DNA of 64,000 bases from Nakamurella sp. A5-74 (GCF_040438885.1 NZ_CP159218.1:3348001-3412000); one strand, 5' to 3'; counted from the stretch's first letter, positions 1 through 9,328 are shown. Notes: generated from the sequence alone by a model not told the origin. A program made the numbers and translations.

Positions 1-23
1 GCGGGCCTTACTATTGTCGGAGA

Positions 24-869
24 TCAGGCGAACGCGGTTGTGTGGTTCTGGACCCAGGTGCGGAACGATCGCGGTGCGTTGCCGGTGAGGTTGGAGACGT
101 CGTCGGTGAGAATGCCGGCGCGGCTCAGCTTGAAAAGTTCGTCGAGGTTTTGCCGGGCAGCAGCCATTTGCGGAGCCGTCCCCCTCTGAATGCTGCGCTG
201 AGCTTCTTCTTCGGGCGTCGAGGCGACAAATTCCAGTGGCCGGTCGAGAACTTCGGACAGGATTGCGGTCTGCTCACTGGGGGACAGGGCCTCGGGCCCG
301 GTGACGAAGTAGCCGTGGCCGACATGGCCAGGCTGGGTGAGCGCGACGGCCGCAACGGCCGCGACGTCGTAAGGGTCGACAACGCCGATCTTTCCCGGCT
401 CGGTGCTGTCGATGACCTGCCCGGACTCGCGGATCGTGGGAGCCCACCACTGCGCGTTGGACATGAGTCCGTTGGCGTACACATAGGTGACGTCGAGATC
501 GGAGGCGCGGAACACGTCGTCCCGGGCGGTGATGAACGCCCCGATCGTGGGCGCGGGGTGCAGTCGCGTTCCGACCGAGGACAGCACAACGACCCGCTTT
601 ACGCCCACGGAGCGGACGCCGTCGATGAATGCTTGCGCCTGTGCGGGTATGGGAGCGAGTTGCATGAAGAACACCCCGTCGACACCGTCCGCGGCCGCGG
701 CCAGACTTGCTGGGTCCTCGAGGCTGCCGACGGCGATCGAGACGCCCGGGGGCAGCACCGCTGCGCGGGATGCGTCGCGGACCAGTGCGCGCACTTTCTG
801 TCCTTGGTCCAGGAGGTGCTCGACCAGCTCACCTCCGACGTTGCCTGTAGCGCCGATTACGAGATACAT
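24..869 (-). CDS. NmrA-like NAD(P)-binding oxidoreductase (atypical SDR)
   Basis: The 281-residue product opens with a Rossmann glycine motif (GATGNVGGELV, residues 6-16) and continues as an NmrA/atypical short-chain dehydrogenase. Members of this family bind NAD(P) and act either as quinone or ketone reductases or as redox sensors. The canonical YxxxK catalytic pair of classical SDRs is not obvious, which fits the NmrA subgroup. An AAAGGAAC ribosome-binding site lies just upstream of the ATG. The gene sits 68 nt downstream of another SDR on the same strand, so the two are probably co-transcribed. The substrate cannot be read from the sequence. Confidence 0.85.
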   Translation of the reverse strand: MYLVIGATGNVGGELVEHLLDQGQKVRALVRDASRAAVLPPGVSIAVGSLEDPASLAAAADGVDGVFFMQLAPIPAQAQAFIDGVRSVGVKRVVVLSSVGTRLHPAPTIGAFITARDDVFRASDLDVTYVYANGLMSNAQWWAPTIRESGQVIDSTEPGKIGVVDPYDVAAVAAVALTQPGHVGHGYFVTGPEALSPSEQTAILSEVLDRPLEFVASTPEEEAQRSIQRGTAPQMAAARQNLDELFKLSRAGILTDDVSNLTGNAPRSFRTWVQNHTTAFA

Positions 870-937
870 GGTTGTTCCTTTCGTTGGGGTTACTGCGCTT
901 ATTGGGGTTGCTACCTCGGTGAGATTGTTGAAGCGAG

Positions 938-1654
938 TTACCAGGGCAGTTCGCCGTCGCGGTCTCGGTAGGTGCCGCTCGGGCCGCCTTCGTCTGCGAA
1001 GGCAAAGGTGATGATGGCGTCGGTGCCGTCTTGGACGGAGTGGCCGCGCTGTCCGCTGAGGTCCGTGGCGGTCATGCCGGGGTCGGCGATGTTGATGCGG
1101 ATGTGGGGGAGCAGCCGCGCGTACCGGACGGTGAGCATGTTGATGGCGGCCTTGGAGGCCGCGTAGAGCGGCGTGCCGGCGGTCGCTTCGATCCGGTCTA
1201 GATCATGGAAAAGGCCGAAGGAACCGATTCCGCTGCTGACGTTAACGATCCGCGGATCCGGGGACGTCTCGAGCAGGGGCAGGAAAGCGTGCATGACGCG
1301 GACGTATCCTGCGACGTTGGTCAGGAGCACTTCTGAGATGTCTGCGGCGGTGTAGTCGTGGACGTCGCGCAGCGGCCCGGTGATGCCGGCGTTGTTGACG
1401 AGCAGGTCGAGGTGTCCTTCCGCCAGCTGCACGAGGTCAGCGACGTGGGCGACGGACTCGTCGCTTCCGACGTCGAGCACAATCGGTGTCGCACCGACTT
1501 CGGCGGCGGCTGCTCGGCCTCGTTCCTGGTCCCGTGCGGCCAAGTAGACCCGATACCCGCCGTCGACGAGGCGACGAACAGTTTCCAAGCCGACGCCCTT
1601 GTTCGCACCGGTCACCAACGCGATCCGCGGTGTCCCTGCAAATTGCTGTGTCAT
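938..1654 (-). CDS. Classical SDR family oxidoreductase
   Basis: The 238-residue enzyme has the full classical short-chain dehydrogenase set: TGANKGVG cofactor motif near residue 11, NNAG in the middle, a catalytic Ser in IVNVSSGIG and YAASK (Tyr and Lys). It should reduce or oxidise a small carbonyl or alcohol with NAD(P)H in the cytosol. The frame stays open upstream to 1837, but the start at 1654 (MTQQFAGTP) is preferred because the cofactor fold begins right after it and the upstream part would overlap the divergent regulator gene. It is divergent from the HTH regulator at 1740, a common arrangement for an SDR controlled by a MmyB-like protein. Substrate unknown. Confidence 0.87.
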   Translation of the reverse strand: MTQQFAGTPRIALVTGANKGVGLETVRRLVDGGYRVYLAARDQERGRAAAAEVGATPIVLDVGSDESVAHVADLVQLAEGHLDLLVNNAGITGPLRDVHDYTAADISEVLLTNVAGYVRVMHAFLPLLETSPDPRIVNVSSGIGSFGLFHDLDRIEATAGTPLYAASKAAINMLTVRYARLLPHIRINIADPGMTATDLSGQRGHSVQDGTDAIITFAFADEGGPSGTYRDRDGELPW

Positions 1655-1739
1655 GAGACAAGTTTCGCTGGGCGCGAAGGAATCGGCGTGGCCCAATCTG
1701 TCCCACCCTGGCCGCGCTAAAACTGGCGACAATAATGGC

Positions 1740-2606
1740 ATGAGCGAATCTTCGGAACTGGGTGCGATGCTGCGAGCATGGCGGGGGCGCATCCAACCGC
1801 ACGATGTCGGCTCCCCCTTCGGACGCGGGTCGGACAAGACACCAGGACTTCGACGTGAGGAAGTGGCGTGGCTCGCCGGGGTATCGGCGGACTACGTGAA
1901 GCGCCTGGAGCAGGGGCGATCCCACCCGAGCCGTAGCGTCATCCGCGCACTCGCCCGTGCCCTGCGCCTCTCGGACGCGGAATACGAGCTGGCCTGTCGT
2001 CTTGCCGGACACGCCAGCCACTTTCAGGCCGAGGTCCCGCAGCACATCACCCCGAGCGTGCAACGACTCCTCGACCGGCTTCCCGACGTCCCGATCGCCG
2101 TCTTCGACGCCGCGTGGACGCGAGTCGAACAGAACGCGCTCTGGTCCGCAGTGACCGGAGACGAACGCGAGCGGCCCCACCGAGGCGCCAACCTCGTGTG
2201 GCGGACCTTCCTCGGTAAGTCCGGGCCCGTGCGTCACCCGAATCCGGAAGCGTACAAACACTCTCTAGTCGCGGACCTTCGGGAGGTCACCGCCCGCTAC
2301 CCAAACGATGACGACCTGGCCGCAATGGTTCGAGACCTACTTTCCTCCAGCGCAGAGTTCAACAAGATCTGGGGCCACGCGGGCGTTGGCCGCCACGGCG
2401 GAGTGAGCAAGATCATCGATCACCCGATGGTCGGGTCGATCGAGCTGGATTGCGACGTGCTCTCCGTTCACGGTTCGGACCTGAGAATCATCGTGTTCAC
2501 CGCTCCACCCCGATCATCGGCAAGCGAGTCCCTTCGTCTCCTGTCCGTCATCGGAACAGAAACCGCTTCTTCGCAGTCGGCGCCGAGCGCGTCAGTCGCC
2601 GGTTGA
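1740..2606 (+). CDS. HTH transcriptional regulator, MmyB-like ligand-binding domain
   Basis: The 288-residue protein has an N-terminal XRE-type helix-turn-helix (residues about 10-75, including LRREEVAWLAGVSADYVKRL) followed by the MmyB/MLTR-type ligand-binding domain typical of actinobacterial regulators of about this length. Such proteins often control the neighbouring dehydrogenase gene. Here the SDR at 938-1654 lies divergently with only 85 nt between the starts. The frame is open further upstream, but the ATG at 1740 puts the HTH at the usual distance from the N terminus. Ligand and operator are not identifiable by eye. Confidence 0.85.
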   Translation: MSESSELGAMLRAWRGRIQPHDVGSPFGRGSDKTPGLRREEVAWLAGVSADYVKRLEQGRSHPSRSVIRALARALRLSDAEYELACRLAGHASHFQAEVPQHITPSVQRLLDRLPDVPIAVFDAAWTRVEQNALWSAVTGDERERPHRGANLVWRTFLGKSGPVRHPNPEAYKHSLVADLREVTARYPNDDDLAAMVRDLLSSSAEFNKIWGHAGVGRHGGVSKIIDHPMVGSIELDCDVLSVHGSDLRIIVFTAPPRSSASESLRLLSVIGTETASSQSAPSASVAG

Positions 2607-2742
2607 GGGTCGAGGTCTTCCGATGATGGAGGTTCCTACGCCGCCCATCCGGAAGACCTCGACGGGCCTGGCTGCTGCGCGAATGGCTCGACCGGGAGAT
2701 CGGTGGCCTTCAAGAATCCAGCGACCTCTTACATCGCAAGCC

Positions 2743-3150
2743 CTACTCAACCGGGCAGGGTGCGCACACGTCGCGGTCGCACAGTCGGCATAGGCGGCGC
2801 GTCGCATCAACATTTACGGTGGTGGTGCGCAGCATGGAATCGACTAGGAGGGCCAGCGCGTGCACGTCGGTTTCGGGACGGGCGCCGAGCAGCTTGCTGA
2901 CGGCGTGGGCTCGGGCAGCAGCCAATGTCCGTTCCGCTCGTCGCCCGGCCTGTGTGGGTTCCAAGCGAAGGGTGCGGCCTGTTCCGTGTTCGCGGCGTAC
3001 CCAGTCGAGCTATTGCAGTCGGTCGACGAGGCGAACCGTTCCGGGGTGGGTCAGGTTCAGGACCCGGCGAAGCTCCACGATGCTCAACCCAGGATCGGCG
3101 ACGATCGCGGCCGGTGCTGCGCCGATTAGGCCTGTGAATCCTCGATCTAT
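2743..3150 (-). pseudogene. MarR-family regulator pseudogene (5' truncated, internal amber stop)
   Basis: Reading the minus strand in one frame gives a MarR-like winged helix (LSIVELRRVLNLTHPGTVRL), a TAG stop at 3012-3010, then an uninterrupted continuation (VRREHGTGRTLRLEPTQAGR). It ends in the Cys-rich tail RLCRLCDRDVCAPCPVE seen in some actinobacterial MarR proteins. The amino end is missing: homology fades at about 3150, where sequence belonging to the integrase remnant begins. A nonsense mutation plus a truncated 5' end makes this a dead gene unless the stop is read through. Confidence 0.7.
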
Positions 3151-3173
3151 TTGGCACCATTTCCGGCTCTTTC

Positions 3174-3565
3174 TGGCACCGTTTCCGAACTCACGTACGA
3201 GCAGCGACCGTTACGGCGCCACGCCGATCGAGGTCACCGGCCACCGTGAGCTGGCACCCGGCCGGCGGCTCATCATCCCCCGCGACGCTCCCCGGCTGCC
3301 CCGGCCGTTGCCCTGTTACCTGCCGCCGGACGCCGACCGGCGGCAGGCCGCCGCGCTCGGTGAATCGGGAAACCGGCTCCGCGCCGACGCCCTGCTGCTG
3401 GCTCGGGCGACCGGGCTGCGGATCGGCGAACTCGTCGATCACGCAGTCCAGTTCCTGAGGTCCCGGCGCGGGGGCCTGGCTGAAGATGCCGTTGGGCAAG
3501 CTGGACGCCGAACGGATGGTGCCGCTGGACCCGAAAACGGTCGATTGGTCGACCGGATCACAGAG
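3174..3565 (+). pseudogene. Tyrosine recombinase / integrase remnant
   Basis: The + strand encodes a piece resembling the front of a phage-type integrase catalytic domain (RADALLLARATGLRIGELVD; the Arg of TGLRIGEL matches the first catalytic Arg). The frame then breaks and resumes in another frame as AWLKMPLGKLDAERMVPLD. The His-x-x-Arg and Tyr parts of the active site are absent. The junction at 3440-3454 reads correctly (ELDCV) only on the opposite strand, which suggests a tiny inversion. It is a decayed relic next to a transposase relic. Confidence 0.6.
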
Positions 3566-3569
3566 CACC

Positions 3570-3990
3570 ACGAAACCATCGAAGGCAACCAGCACGTCGA
3601 TCGGGACGCGCAGTTCAGGTATCTGGCCGACCGGGCCACCGCGTTCACCGCTGCCGGTGATCCGGTGATCTCGGTCGATACGAAGAAGAAGGAGCTCATC
3701 GGGAACTTCACCGCCAGTGGTCGGGAATGGGAACCGCAGGGCGAACCCCACGCAGACTCTGGTCCATGACTTCGTCGACAGGAAGCTGGGAAGGTGGCGC
3801 CGTACGGGGTGTACGACATCGCCGCGAACACCGGTTGGGTGAACGTCGGCACCGACGCCGACACCGGCCAGTTCGCCGTCGAATCGATACGCCGGTGGTG
3901 GAACACCATGGGCGCCAGCACCTATCCCGACGCCAGCAGGCTGCTGGCGCCAGAGCCAGCGGGACCCATACCGCCAGCACTAGGGGCACC
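3570..3990 (+). pseudogene. ISAzo13-type transposase remnant, multiply frameshifted
   Basis: Three reading frames in turn match successive parts of ISAzo13-family transposases: QHVDRDAQFRYLADR and VISVDTKKKELIGNF (3590-3730), LVHDFVDRKLG (about 3745-3785), then APYGVYDIAANTGWVNVG and FAVESIRRWWNTMG (3794-3915). Homology is lost after about 3960, before the region where the last part of the catalytic domain would be expected. No terminal inverted repeats were recognised. It directly abuts the integrase relic, so one probably landed in or next to the other before both decayed. Confidence 0.65.
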
Positions 3991-4946
3991 GCCCGGAGCA
4001 GCTGATGGGAAAGGGCGACCGCGGCCGGTCGAACCGGCCGACAAGTGGGCAGCACGAAAAGAACGTGGATCGATCATTGGGGAGCCTCCAAGGCACTCCG
4101 GCCGTACGAAGCAGCTCATTGCGGGCCGCTAATATGGTCGTCAAGGCGCGGCAGGGGGACGCCGTGGGCGTCACCCTTAAGGGTACATCCCCACGTCTTC
4201 GAAGCGACGATCAACGTCGCGCAAACGGCTCTAAAGGCGACACTTACACCGCTGAAGGTGACGGCCAGTCGTCAAATCTCCACGATTGAGCTGAGCACGG
4301 AAGACGTGACGACAGCTGCCCAATCCTCAAACATCACCTGGGTGGTGCTGGTACGGCCTTTCCACCCGCTCCTGGGCGGCGGCGGAGACGACGATCAGCC
4401 GGCCCCCGATCGGGCGAACCAGATCAGACTGGCCACGCAGAGTGCGAGGCCGAACCACACCAGTTCCTCTCGAGCCGAGTGTGGACCCGACCTCTTCTAC
4501 CCAGGTTGATCACGTCTACATCGTTCCATCGGCGGACCCAGGTGAGTTCCCCTACTGCCATCATCGCTGGTCAGGGGGGCGTCCCCCGGAGCCAATCGGC
4601 AGGGGTCTCGTCACCCGTCAGGCTAAATTCGGACTGAGCATAAGTAGCCTGCGGCTTACTTCCTGTTCATGTTCGGGTACCAGGTCACCCTCCACGACCG
4701 CGCCTGACAGGCCCGACGGCGGCGACCGATCGCAGTTGTCGATGCCGCGGCGGCGCCCGAGGCCCCCTGCCGACCCCCATTCACGGACCGCGAGTGGCCG
4801 AACCATCGACCGACGGGGGTGCAGAATCGGCAACGACACGCCCGGAGCGCGCCCGGAACAACCCGTTTGGCGTGTCAGAGTGTGACCAGTGTTACTCCTG
4901 TGACTGGAGTGACGGGTCGGATCCGACATCGCCCTGGGGAGACACC
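3991..4946. other. Non-coding or decayed stretch
   Basis: About 950 bases without a convincing gene. Open frames here have mixed third-codon-position composition, unlike the strongly G/C-ending genes nearby, and none shows a recognisable motif. The sequence probably continues the degraded mobile-element zone between the transposase relic and the small gene at 4947. I see no tRNA or clear attachment site. Confidence 0.4.
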
Positions 4947-5117
4947 GTGACCGCTTGGGAACGCGCCGCACACCGCCTTGCCGACGCGCGTCGCCGGCAT
5001 CCGTTGGCGGTGATGCCGGGCCACGTGCTGTCGCCGATGGACGCCCAGCAGACCGTGAGCATCAGCCGCGACGTGATCGCCTCGTGCGAGCCGAAGGTCC
5101 ACAGCCCGCGTCGCTGA
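4947..5117 (+). CDS. Small hypothetical protein (56 aa)
   Basis: A GTG start follows a GGGGAG ribosome-binding site at 4936-4941. The 56 codons end almost entirely in G or C, matching real genes of the window and unlike the decayed DNA to its left. The product is Arg/His-rich at the start (ERAAHRLADARRRHPLAV) with one Cys, and no known domain is visible. It faces the methyltransferase gene tail to tail. It could be a genuine small cytosolic protein or the remaining 3' end of a larger lost gene. Confidence 0.4.
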   Translation: MTAWERAAHRLADARRRHPLAVMPGHVLSPMDAQQTVSISRDVIASCEPKVHSPRR

Positions 5118-5168
5118 GACCGCCCGACACGGACCGGCCGATGAGTGGGCGGGCGCGGTCTTCGTCGA

Positions 5169-5984
5169 TCAGGCCTGGTGGAGGGTGATGACCGACGTGC
5201 GGTCCGGGTACGGCAAGGTCGGGGTGAGCCCGCCGAAGGCCCGTTCGGGCAACCCGGACTCCGCGATCGCCGTGCGGTAGCGGGCACGGTGGGAGTTGTC
5301 GAACACGATGATGCCGTCCGGGGCCACCCGCGTGCGAGCTACCCGCAGGCATTCCTCGCGGGCCCGGCCGTCGATGACGACGATGTCGAACATTCCCTCG
5401 ACACCGTCGATGGCATGCACGTAGTCGTGGAAGTCCAGGTCGGTACTGCCGGGCTTGGCCGATCCGACCCGCGGGCTGCTCGATCTCGGCGCCGGCACCT
5501 CCAGAAAAGTCACGTTGCCCAGCTTCGCCAGTTCGGGACGCATCATGGCAGCGAAGCCCTGGTGGTGCTCGACGGAGCACACTTCGTCGACCCTCTTCGC
5601 CAACCAGAACGTGCTGGCGCCGGATCCGTACTCGAACACCCGGATGGGCCGCGGGCGCGCCTGCAGCCAGGCGTCCACCTCGTCGATCGCCTTGTACGTC
5701 CACCAGGGCACATCCAGCTCGGCGATGCCCAGCGAGTTGTGCACCCTGGAGAGGCTGGCCAGCCAATGCTTGATGCGACGCTCTCGCGGGGGGACGGTCG
5801 CAGGGAGGATCCTGGTGGCAACCAGCGCCTTTCCCGCAGCGCGGGCAACCGCTGCGTACAGACTCTTGGCACGCCACGCCCACGTACCTCGCGCCGACGT
5901 GGCTCCGGTGGATGCACTTCTGTCCTCTGGTACTGCCTGCGTCACGAGCACTCCTTCTGGTTCGCCGATCGTCGATGATGTCAT
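5169..5984 (-). CDS. Class I SAM-dependent methyltransferase
   Basis: The 271-residue product has a motif I-like segment (VFEYGSGASTFWLAKR), an acidic cofactor-binding region (SVEHH), the motif FDIVVIDGRARE and the late strand GIIVFDNSHR. Together these indicate a Rossmann-fold methyltransferase of the kind found in polysaccharide clusters. The start is the ATG at 5984, which overlaps the TGA of the upstream membrane-protein gene in an ATGA quadruplet and so implies translational coupling. The acceptor is unknown; a sugar or nucleotide sugar of the neighbouring pathway is a reasonable guess. Confidence 0.75.
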   Translation of the reverse strand: MTSSTIGEPEGVLVTQAVPEDRSASTGATSARGTWAWRAKSLYAAVARAAGKALVATRILPATVPPRERRIKHWLASLSRVHNSLGIAELDVPWWTYKAIDEVDAWLQARPRPIRVFEYGSGASTFWLAKRVDEVCSVEHHQGFAAMMRPELAKLGNVTFLEVPAPRSSSPRVGSAKPGSTDLDFHDYVHAIDGVEGMFDIVVIDGRAREECLRVARTRVAPDGIIVFDNSHRARYRTAIAESGLPERAFGGLTPTLPYPDRTSVITLHQA

Positions 5985-7087
5985 GGTGACGCCGCGGATC
6001 CGGCAGGCCTCGTGGCGGTCGTCGCTACCTTCTCTCCGGTCTGCGGTGGACGCTTGCCCTGTCGCGTGAGTGCCGCGGCGCCGGCGAGCCCGTCCACCAG
6101 GATGAGGAACACCCGGCACAGCGCCGCCACCGCGAAAGCGGGACCATCCGCCAGACCGCTGATGGCGACGAACAGCACCTCCCGCACCCCGGCCCCGGCG
6201 GGGACGGGGATCGCGAGGAGACCGACCACCCAGGCGACGATCGCGGCGAACGCCACCCTGGACGGCTGCTGGTCGAGGCCGAGCGCTGCAGTGACGACGA
6301 CCGCCTGGGCGCCGATGAAGATCCAGACCGGCAGCGCGGCGGCGACCAGACCGAGCATGGTGCCCCACGACCGGGGCTGCAGGTCGAGCTTGCCCTTGGT
6401 GACCTTGCGGGCCAGCGCGAGGAACCGGCCGACGACGGCCGGATGCACCCCGATGATCCCGATGGGGATCAGCAACAACACCAGCATCTCGAGACCGAAC
6501 CGTCCGCCGCCGAAGGCGAAGAAGAGGGTCAGGATTCCTGCCACGAAAGCGCCGCCGACACACAGCAGCCCCAGCGAGAGCAGGGTGGTGGCGTAGGCGA
6601 TCGGCCGCGGGACTCCCTGTCGGCGGGCGAGCTCGCCGCGGCCGACGACCGGCCAGATCCCGCCGGGCAGGTACTTGCCGAGCTCGCCGCCGAAGAACCA
6701 GCCGGTGGTCCTGCCGAAACCGCGTCGCTCCCCGAACACCGCGAGCGCACGCCACCACAGGAACGCCTGCGCCCAGACGCCGAGACCGCCCAGCACGAAG
6801 CCCGCGATCAGCAACGGGATGTTCGCTTCGGCGACCGCGGCGCGCACGGCGGACCACTCCTGGACGATCACCTTCACGCACAGGAAGATCGCCAGCAGGG
6901 CGATGCCGATGCCGAGCACCTTGACCGCGACGAGGAGCATCTTCCGCCGGCCGCTGGGAGCGTCGACCGGCTCCGGCTCCGGCTCCACGATCTCGACCGC
7001 GTCCTCGACGGACGGGTCGGCGGGCTGCGACGGGTCGGTGCTTCCGGTCGGATCGTCGGATCCGGGGCGATCTGCGTGCTCGGTCAT
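5981..7087 (-). CDS. Flippase-like integral membrane protein (YbhN / LPG synthase TM family)
   Basis: The 368-residue protein has an acidic, Pro-rich cytoplasmic N terminus (about 47 residues) followed by about eight hydrophobic segments. The signature ELGKYLPGGIWPVVGR around residue 135 and PVPAGAGVREVLF near residue 300 identify the UPF0104/LPG_synthase_TM family, members of which are implicated in flipping or synthesising membrane lipids and isoprenoid-linked glycans. It is the first gene of a two-gene unit with the methyltransferase (ATGA overlap). In this locus a lipid-linked glycan role is likely but not proven. Confidence 0.75.
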   Translation of the reverse strand: MTEHADRPGSDDPTGSTDPSQPADPSVEDAVEIVEPEPEPVDAPSGRRKMLLVAVKVLGIGIALLAIFLCVKVIVQEWSAVRAAVAEANIPLLIAGFVLGGLGVWAQAFLWWRALAVFGERRGFGRTTGWFFGGELGKYLPGGIWPVVGRGELARRQGVPRPIAYATTLLSLGLLCVGGAFVAGILTLFFAFGGGRFGLEMLVLLLIPIGIIGVHPAVVGRFLALARKVTKGKLDLQPRSWGTMLGLVAAALPVWIFIGAQAVVVTAALGLDQQPSRVAFAAIVAWVVGLLAIPVPAGAGVREVLFVAISGLADGPAFAVAALCRVFLILVDGLAGAAALTRQGKRPPQTGEKVATTATRPAGSAASP

Positions 7088-7147
7088 CGTGGAGCGACCT
7101 TACCGGCACCGGGTTCCTGCGGCCGTGGGCTCACCAGGAGCAGAGGA

Positions 7148-8290
7148 TCAGGTCAGGTGTTCGCGGCCGTCCGCCTTGAGGGCGTCGACGATCTTCTTGA
7201 CGTCCTGCGCCCGCTCGCGAGTGGTGACCAGGAGCGCATCGGGGGTGTCGACGACGACCACGTCGGAGAGGCCGAGCACGACGACGGTGCGACCGGTGGA
7301 GGTGGACACCAGACCGTCGGCGTCGTGCATCAGCACAGCGCCGGCATCGCCGAGCACCTTGGTTCCGGGCAGCCCGGCAGCATCGGCCAGAAGTGGGGCG
7401 AGAGAAGCGAAATCACCGACGTCGTCCCAGTCGAAGGTGCCTGCGACCACGGCCACGATGCCGTCGGCAGCGGCCGGCTCGGCGACGGCGTGGTCGATCG
7501 CGATCTTCGTCAGCGAGGGCCACACCTCCTGCAGCGTTTCCGGAGCGGCGGCGATCGCCTGCAGACCGGCGGCGAGCAGGGGCTGGTACTTCGCGAGCAG
7601 CTCCAGCAGCACTGTTGCCTTGACCACGAACATGCCGGCGTTCCAGCGATAGCCCCCCTGCGCGAGGTAGCCGGCGGCAGTGTCGACGTCCGGCTTCTCG
7701 ACGAACGAGGTGACAGCGGCCGCGTGCGGCGCACCGGCCACGTCCAGCGCCTCACCGGCCTGGATGTAGCCGAAACCTGTTGCGGCATAGGAGGGTTCGA
7801 TGCCGATGGTCACCAGTCGGCCGGTCCGCGCCACCGCGATCGCCTCGCGGACGCAGTCCCGGTAGGAGTCCTCGTCGCTGATCACGTGGTCTGCGGCGAA
7901 GGAGCCGATGATCGCCTCGGGATCGCGGGCCGCGATCAGTGCCGCGGCCAACCCGATGGCCGGCATCGAGTCCCGCGGCGAGGGCTCCGCGACCACCAGA
8001 TCGGCTGCCAGCTCCGGCAGCTGGGCGCGCACCGCGTCCGCATGCTTGACGCCGGTGACGACCATCATCCGATCCCCGGACAGCGGAGCGAGCCGGTCAC
8101 GGGTTGCCTGCAGGAGCGATCGGCCGGTACCGGTCAGGTCGTGCAGGAACTTCGGCGCCGACGACCGCGACAGCGGCCACAACCGGGTTCCGGCCCCACC
8201 AGCCGGAATCACCGCCCAGAAATCGGGTTCCACCACCCGCTGCTGCACACCGCCCTGCTGCACACCGTCCTGCTGCACACCGTCCGTCAT
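7148..8290 (-). CDS. manC: Mannose-1-phosphate guanylyltransferase
   Basis: The 380-residue nucleotidyltransferase carries the pyrophosphorylase signature WAVIPAGGAGTRLWPLSRS at residues 24-42 and the ManC-type FVEKPDVDTA and WNAGMFV segments. It would form GDP-mannose from mannose-1-phosphate and GTP, supplying the two dehydratases just upstream. It lacks the C-terminal isomerase domain of long ManC proteins. The ATG overlaps the stop of the preceding gene (ATGA at 8290-8287). The first 20 residues consist of three near-identical VQQ-containing pentapeptides encoded by a 15-bp tandem repeat. Confidence 0.85.
   Translation of the reverse strand: MTDGVQQDGVQQGGVQQRVVEPDFWAVIPAGGAGTRLWPLSRSSAPKFLHDLTGTGRSLLQATRDRLAPLSGDRMMVVTGVKHADAVRAQLPELAADLVVAEPSPRDSMPAIGLAAALIAARDPEAIIGSFAADHVISDEDSYRDCVREAIAVARTGRLVTIGIEPSYAATGFGYIQAGEALDVAGAPHAAAVTSFVEKPDVDTAAGYLAQGGYRWNAGMFVVKATVLLELLAKYQPLLAAGLQAIAAAPETLQEVWPSLTKIAIDHAVAEPAAADGIVAVVAGTFDWDDVGDFASLAPLLADAAGLPGTKVLGDAGAVLMHDADGLVSTSTGRTVVVLGLSDVVVVDTPDALLVTTRERAQDVKKIVDALKADGREHLT
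8240..8284 (-). repeat. 15-bp tandem repeat, 3 copies, in the manC N terminus
   Basis: Three copies of CTGCTGCACACCG plus two variable bases lie end to end on the + strand. Read in the gene (minus strand) they encode DGVQQ, DGVQQ and GGVQQ. The unit is a multiple of three, so copy-number change would keep the frame. Confidence 0.85.
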
Positions 8291-9321
8291 CCCAGCTCCT
8301 TCTCATCACTCGCGCCCACGGCGCCGGGACCGGCTGTCCCCGCGGGGGCCATGTCGACCTGCACCATCCTGCTGACCAACTCGTCGAACGACACCGTCGG
8401 CTCCCACCCCAGCACGGTCCGGGCCCGGCTCGCATCGCCGGTGAGCTCGACTGCGTCGACCGGCCGGAAGAACGCCGGATCGACCTGCACGTACTGCTCC
8501 CACCCGTGCACCCCGGCAGCGGTGAAGGCCGCCCCGACGAACTCGCGCACCGAGTGCGAGACACCGGTCGCGATGACGTAGTCGTCGGGCGTGTCGAGCT
8601 GCACCGCCCGCACCATCGCATCGACATAGTCCGGCGCCCATCCCCAGTCACGCCGGGCATCCAGGTTGCCCAGCAGCAGCGGCGTGCGGTCGCCCGCGGC
8701 GATCCTGGCAGCGGCGGCCGTGATCTTGCGGGTGACGAACTGGGTGGGTCGCCGCGGCGACTCGTGGTTGTAGAGGATCACCGACCCTGCGTGCATGCCG
8801 CGCTCGCGGTAGACCTTCGTCAGATGGTGTGCGTAGGCCTTGGCGGCACCGTAGGGCGTCACCGGCATGATCGGGGTGTCCTCGTTCTGCACCCGGGCCG
8901 TCGGGTTGCCGAAGATCTCCGCGCTGGAAGCCTGCAGGAACCGCACCGGATGCCCGGCGGCCGTCAGCTCCCAGGCGCTGTGCAGCATCGCGGCGACGGT
9001 CAGCGCGTTGATCCTGGCCGTGAGCAATGGATCGACCCACGACTGGGCCACCGAGGTGAGCCCGCCGAGGTTGTAGATCTGCTCTGGCGCCAGCTCACGG
9101 ATCAGCTCTGCCGTGGAGTCGGGGTCGCCGAGATCGCCCAGGTGCAGACGGACCCCGGGCGTGCGACGCACCAACTCGTCGGTCGCGGCGTCGTCGCCCC
9201 GGACCAGACCGTGGATCTCGGCGCCGCGGGCAACGAGCTGGTCGGCGAGGTAGCCCCCGTCCTGACCGGTGATGCCGGTCACCAGCACCTTCGGCCCGCC
9301 GCCGCGGTGCTCGGATGCCAT
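8287..9321 (-). CDS. GDP-mannose 4,6-dehydratase paralog
   Basis: The 344-residue extended SDR starts with [18 protein letters not shown], the Gly-rich motif of GDP-mannose 4,6-dehydratases, and has SSAEIFG, YGAAKAYAHHL (Tyr/Lys) and NHESPRRPTQFVTRKI, all Gmd-like. It should act on GDP-mannose or its 4-keto product. It is 7 nt downstream of the clearer gmd gene and overlaps manC by ATGA, so gmd, this gene and manC form one unit. Having two Gmd-type proteins suggests either redundant dehydratases or that this one has drifted to another step such as reduction or epimerisation. The sequence alone does not decide. Confidence 0.75.
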   Translation of the reverse strand: MASEHRGGGPKVLVTGITGQDGGYLADQLVARGAEIHGLVRGDDAATDELVRRTPGVRLHLGDLGDPDSTAELIRELAPEQIYNLGGLTSVAQSWVDPLLTARINALTVAAMLHSAWELTAAGHPVRFLQASSAEIFGNPTARVQNEDTPIMPVTPYGAAKAYAHHLTKVYRERGMHAGSVILYNHESPRRPTQFVTRKITAAAARIAAGDRTPLLLGNLDARRDWGWAPDYVDAMVRAVQLDTPDDYVIATGVSHSVREFVGAAFTAAGVHGWEQYVQVDPAFFRPVDAVELTGDASRARTVLGWEPTVSFDELVSRMVQVDMAPAGTAGPGAVGASDEKELG

Positions 9322-9328
9322 CTTCGGA

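Noticed and set aside
42-971. Long open frames on the strand opposite the NmrA-like gene
   Set aside because: They are GC-driven shadows; the minus-strand frame has the Rossmann motif, a ribosome-binding site and proper codon bias.
4045-4509. 154-codon frame in the decayed region
   Set aside because: Codon third positions unlike the rest of the window and no recognisable domain; likely chance opening in degraded DNA.
6443-8581. 712-codon + strand frame across the flippase-like and manC genes
   Set aside because: It runs antisense across two well-supported genes and has no recognisable domain.
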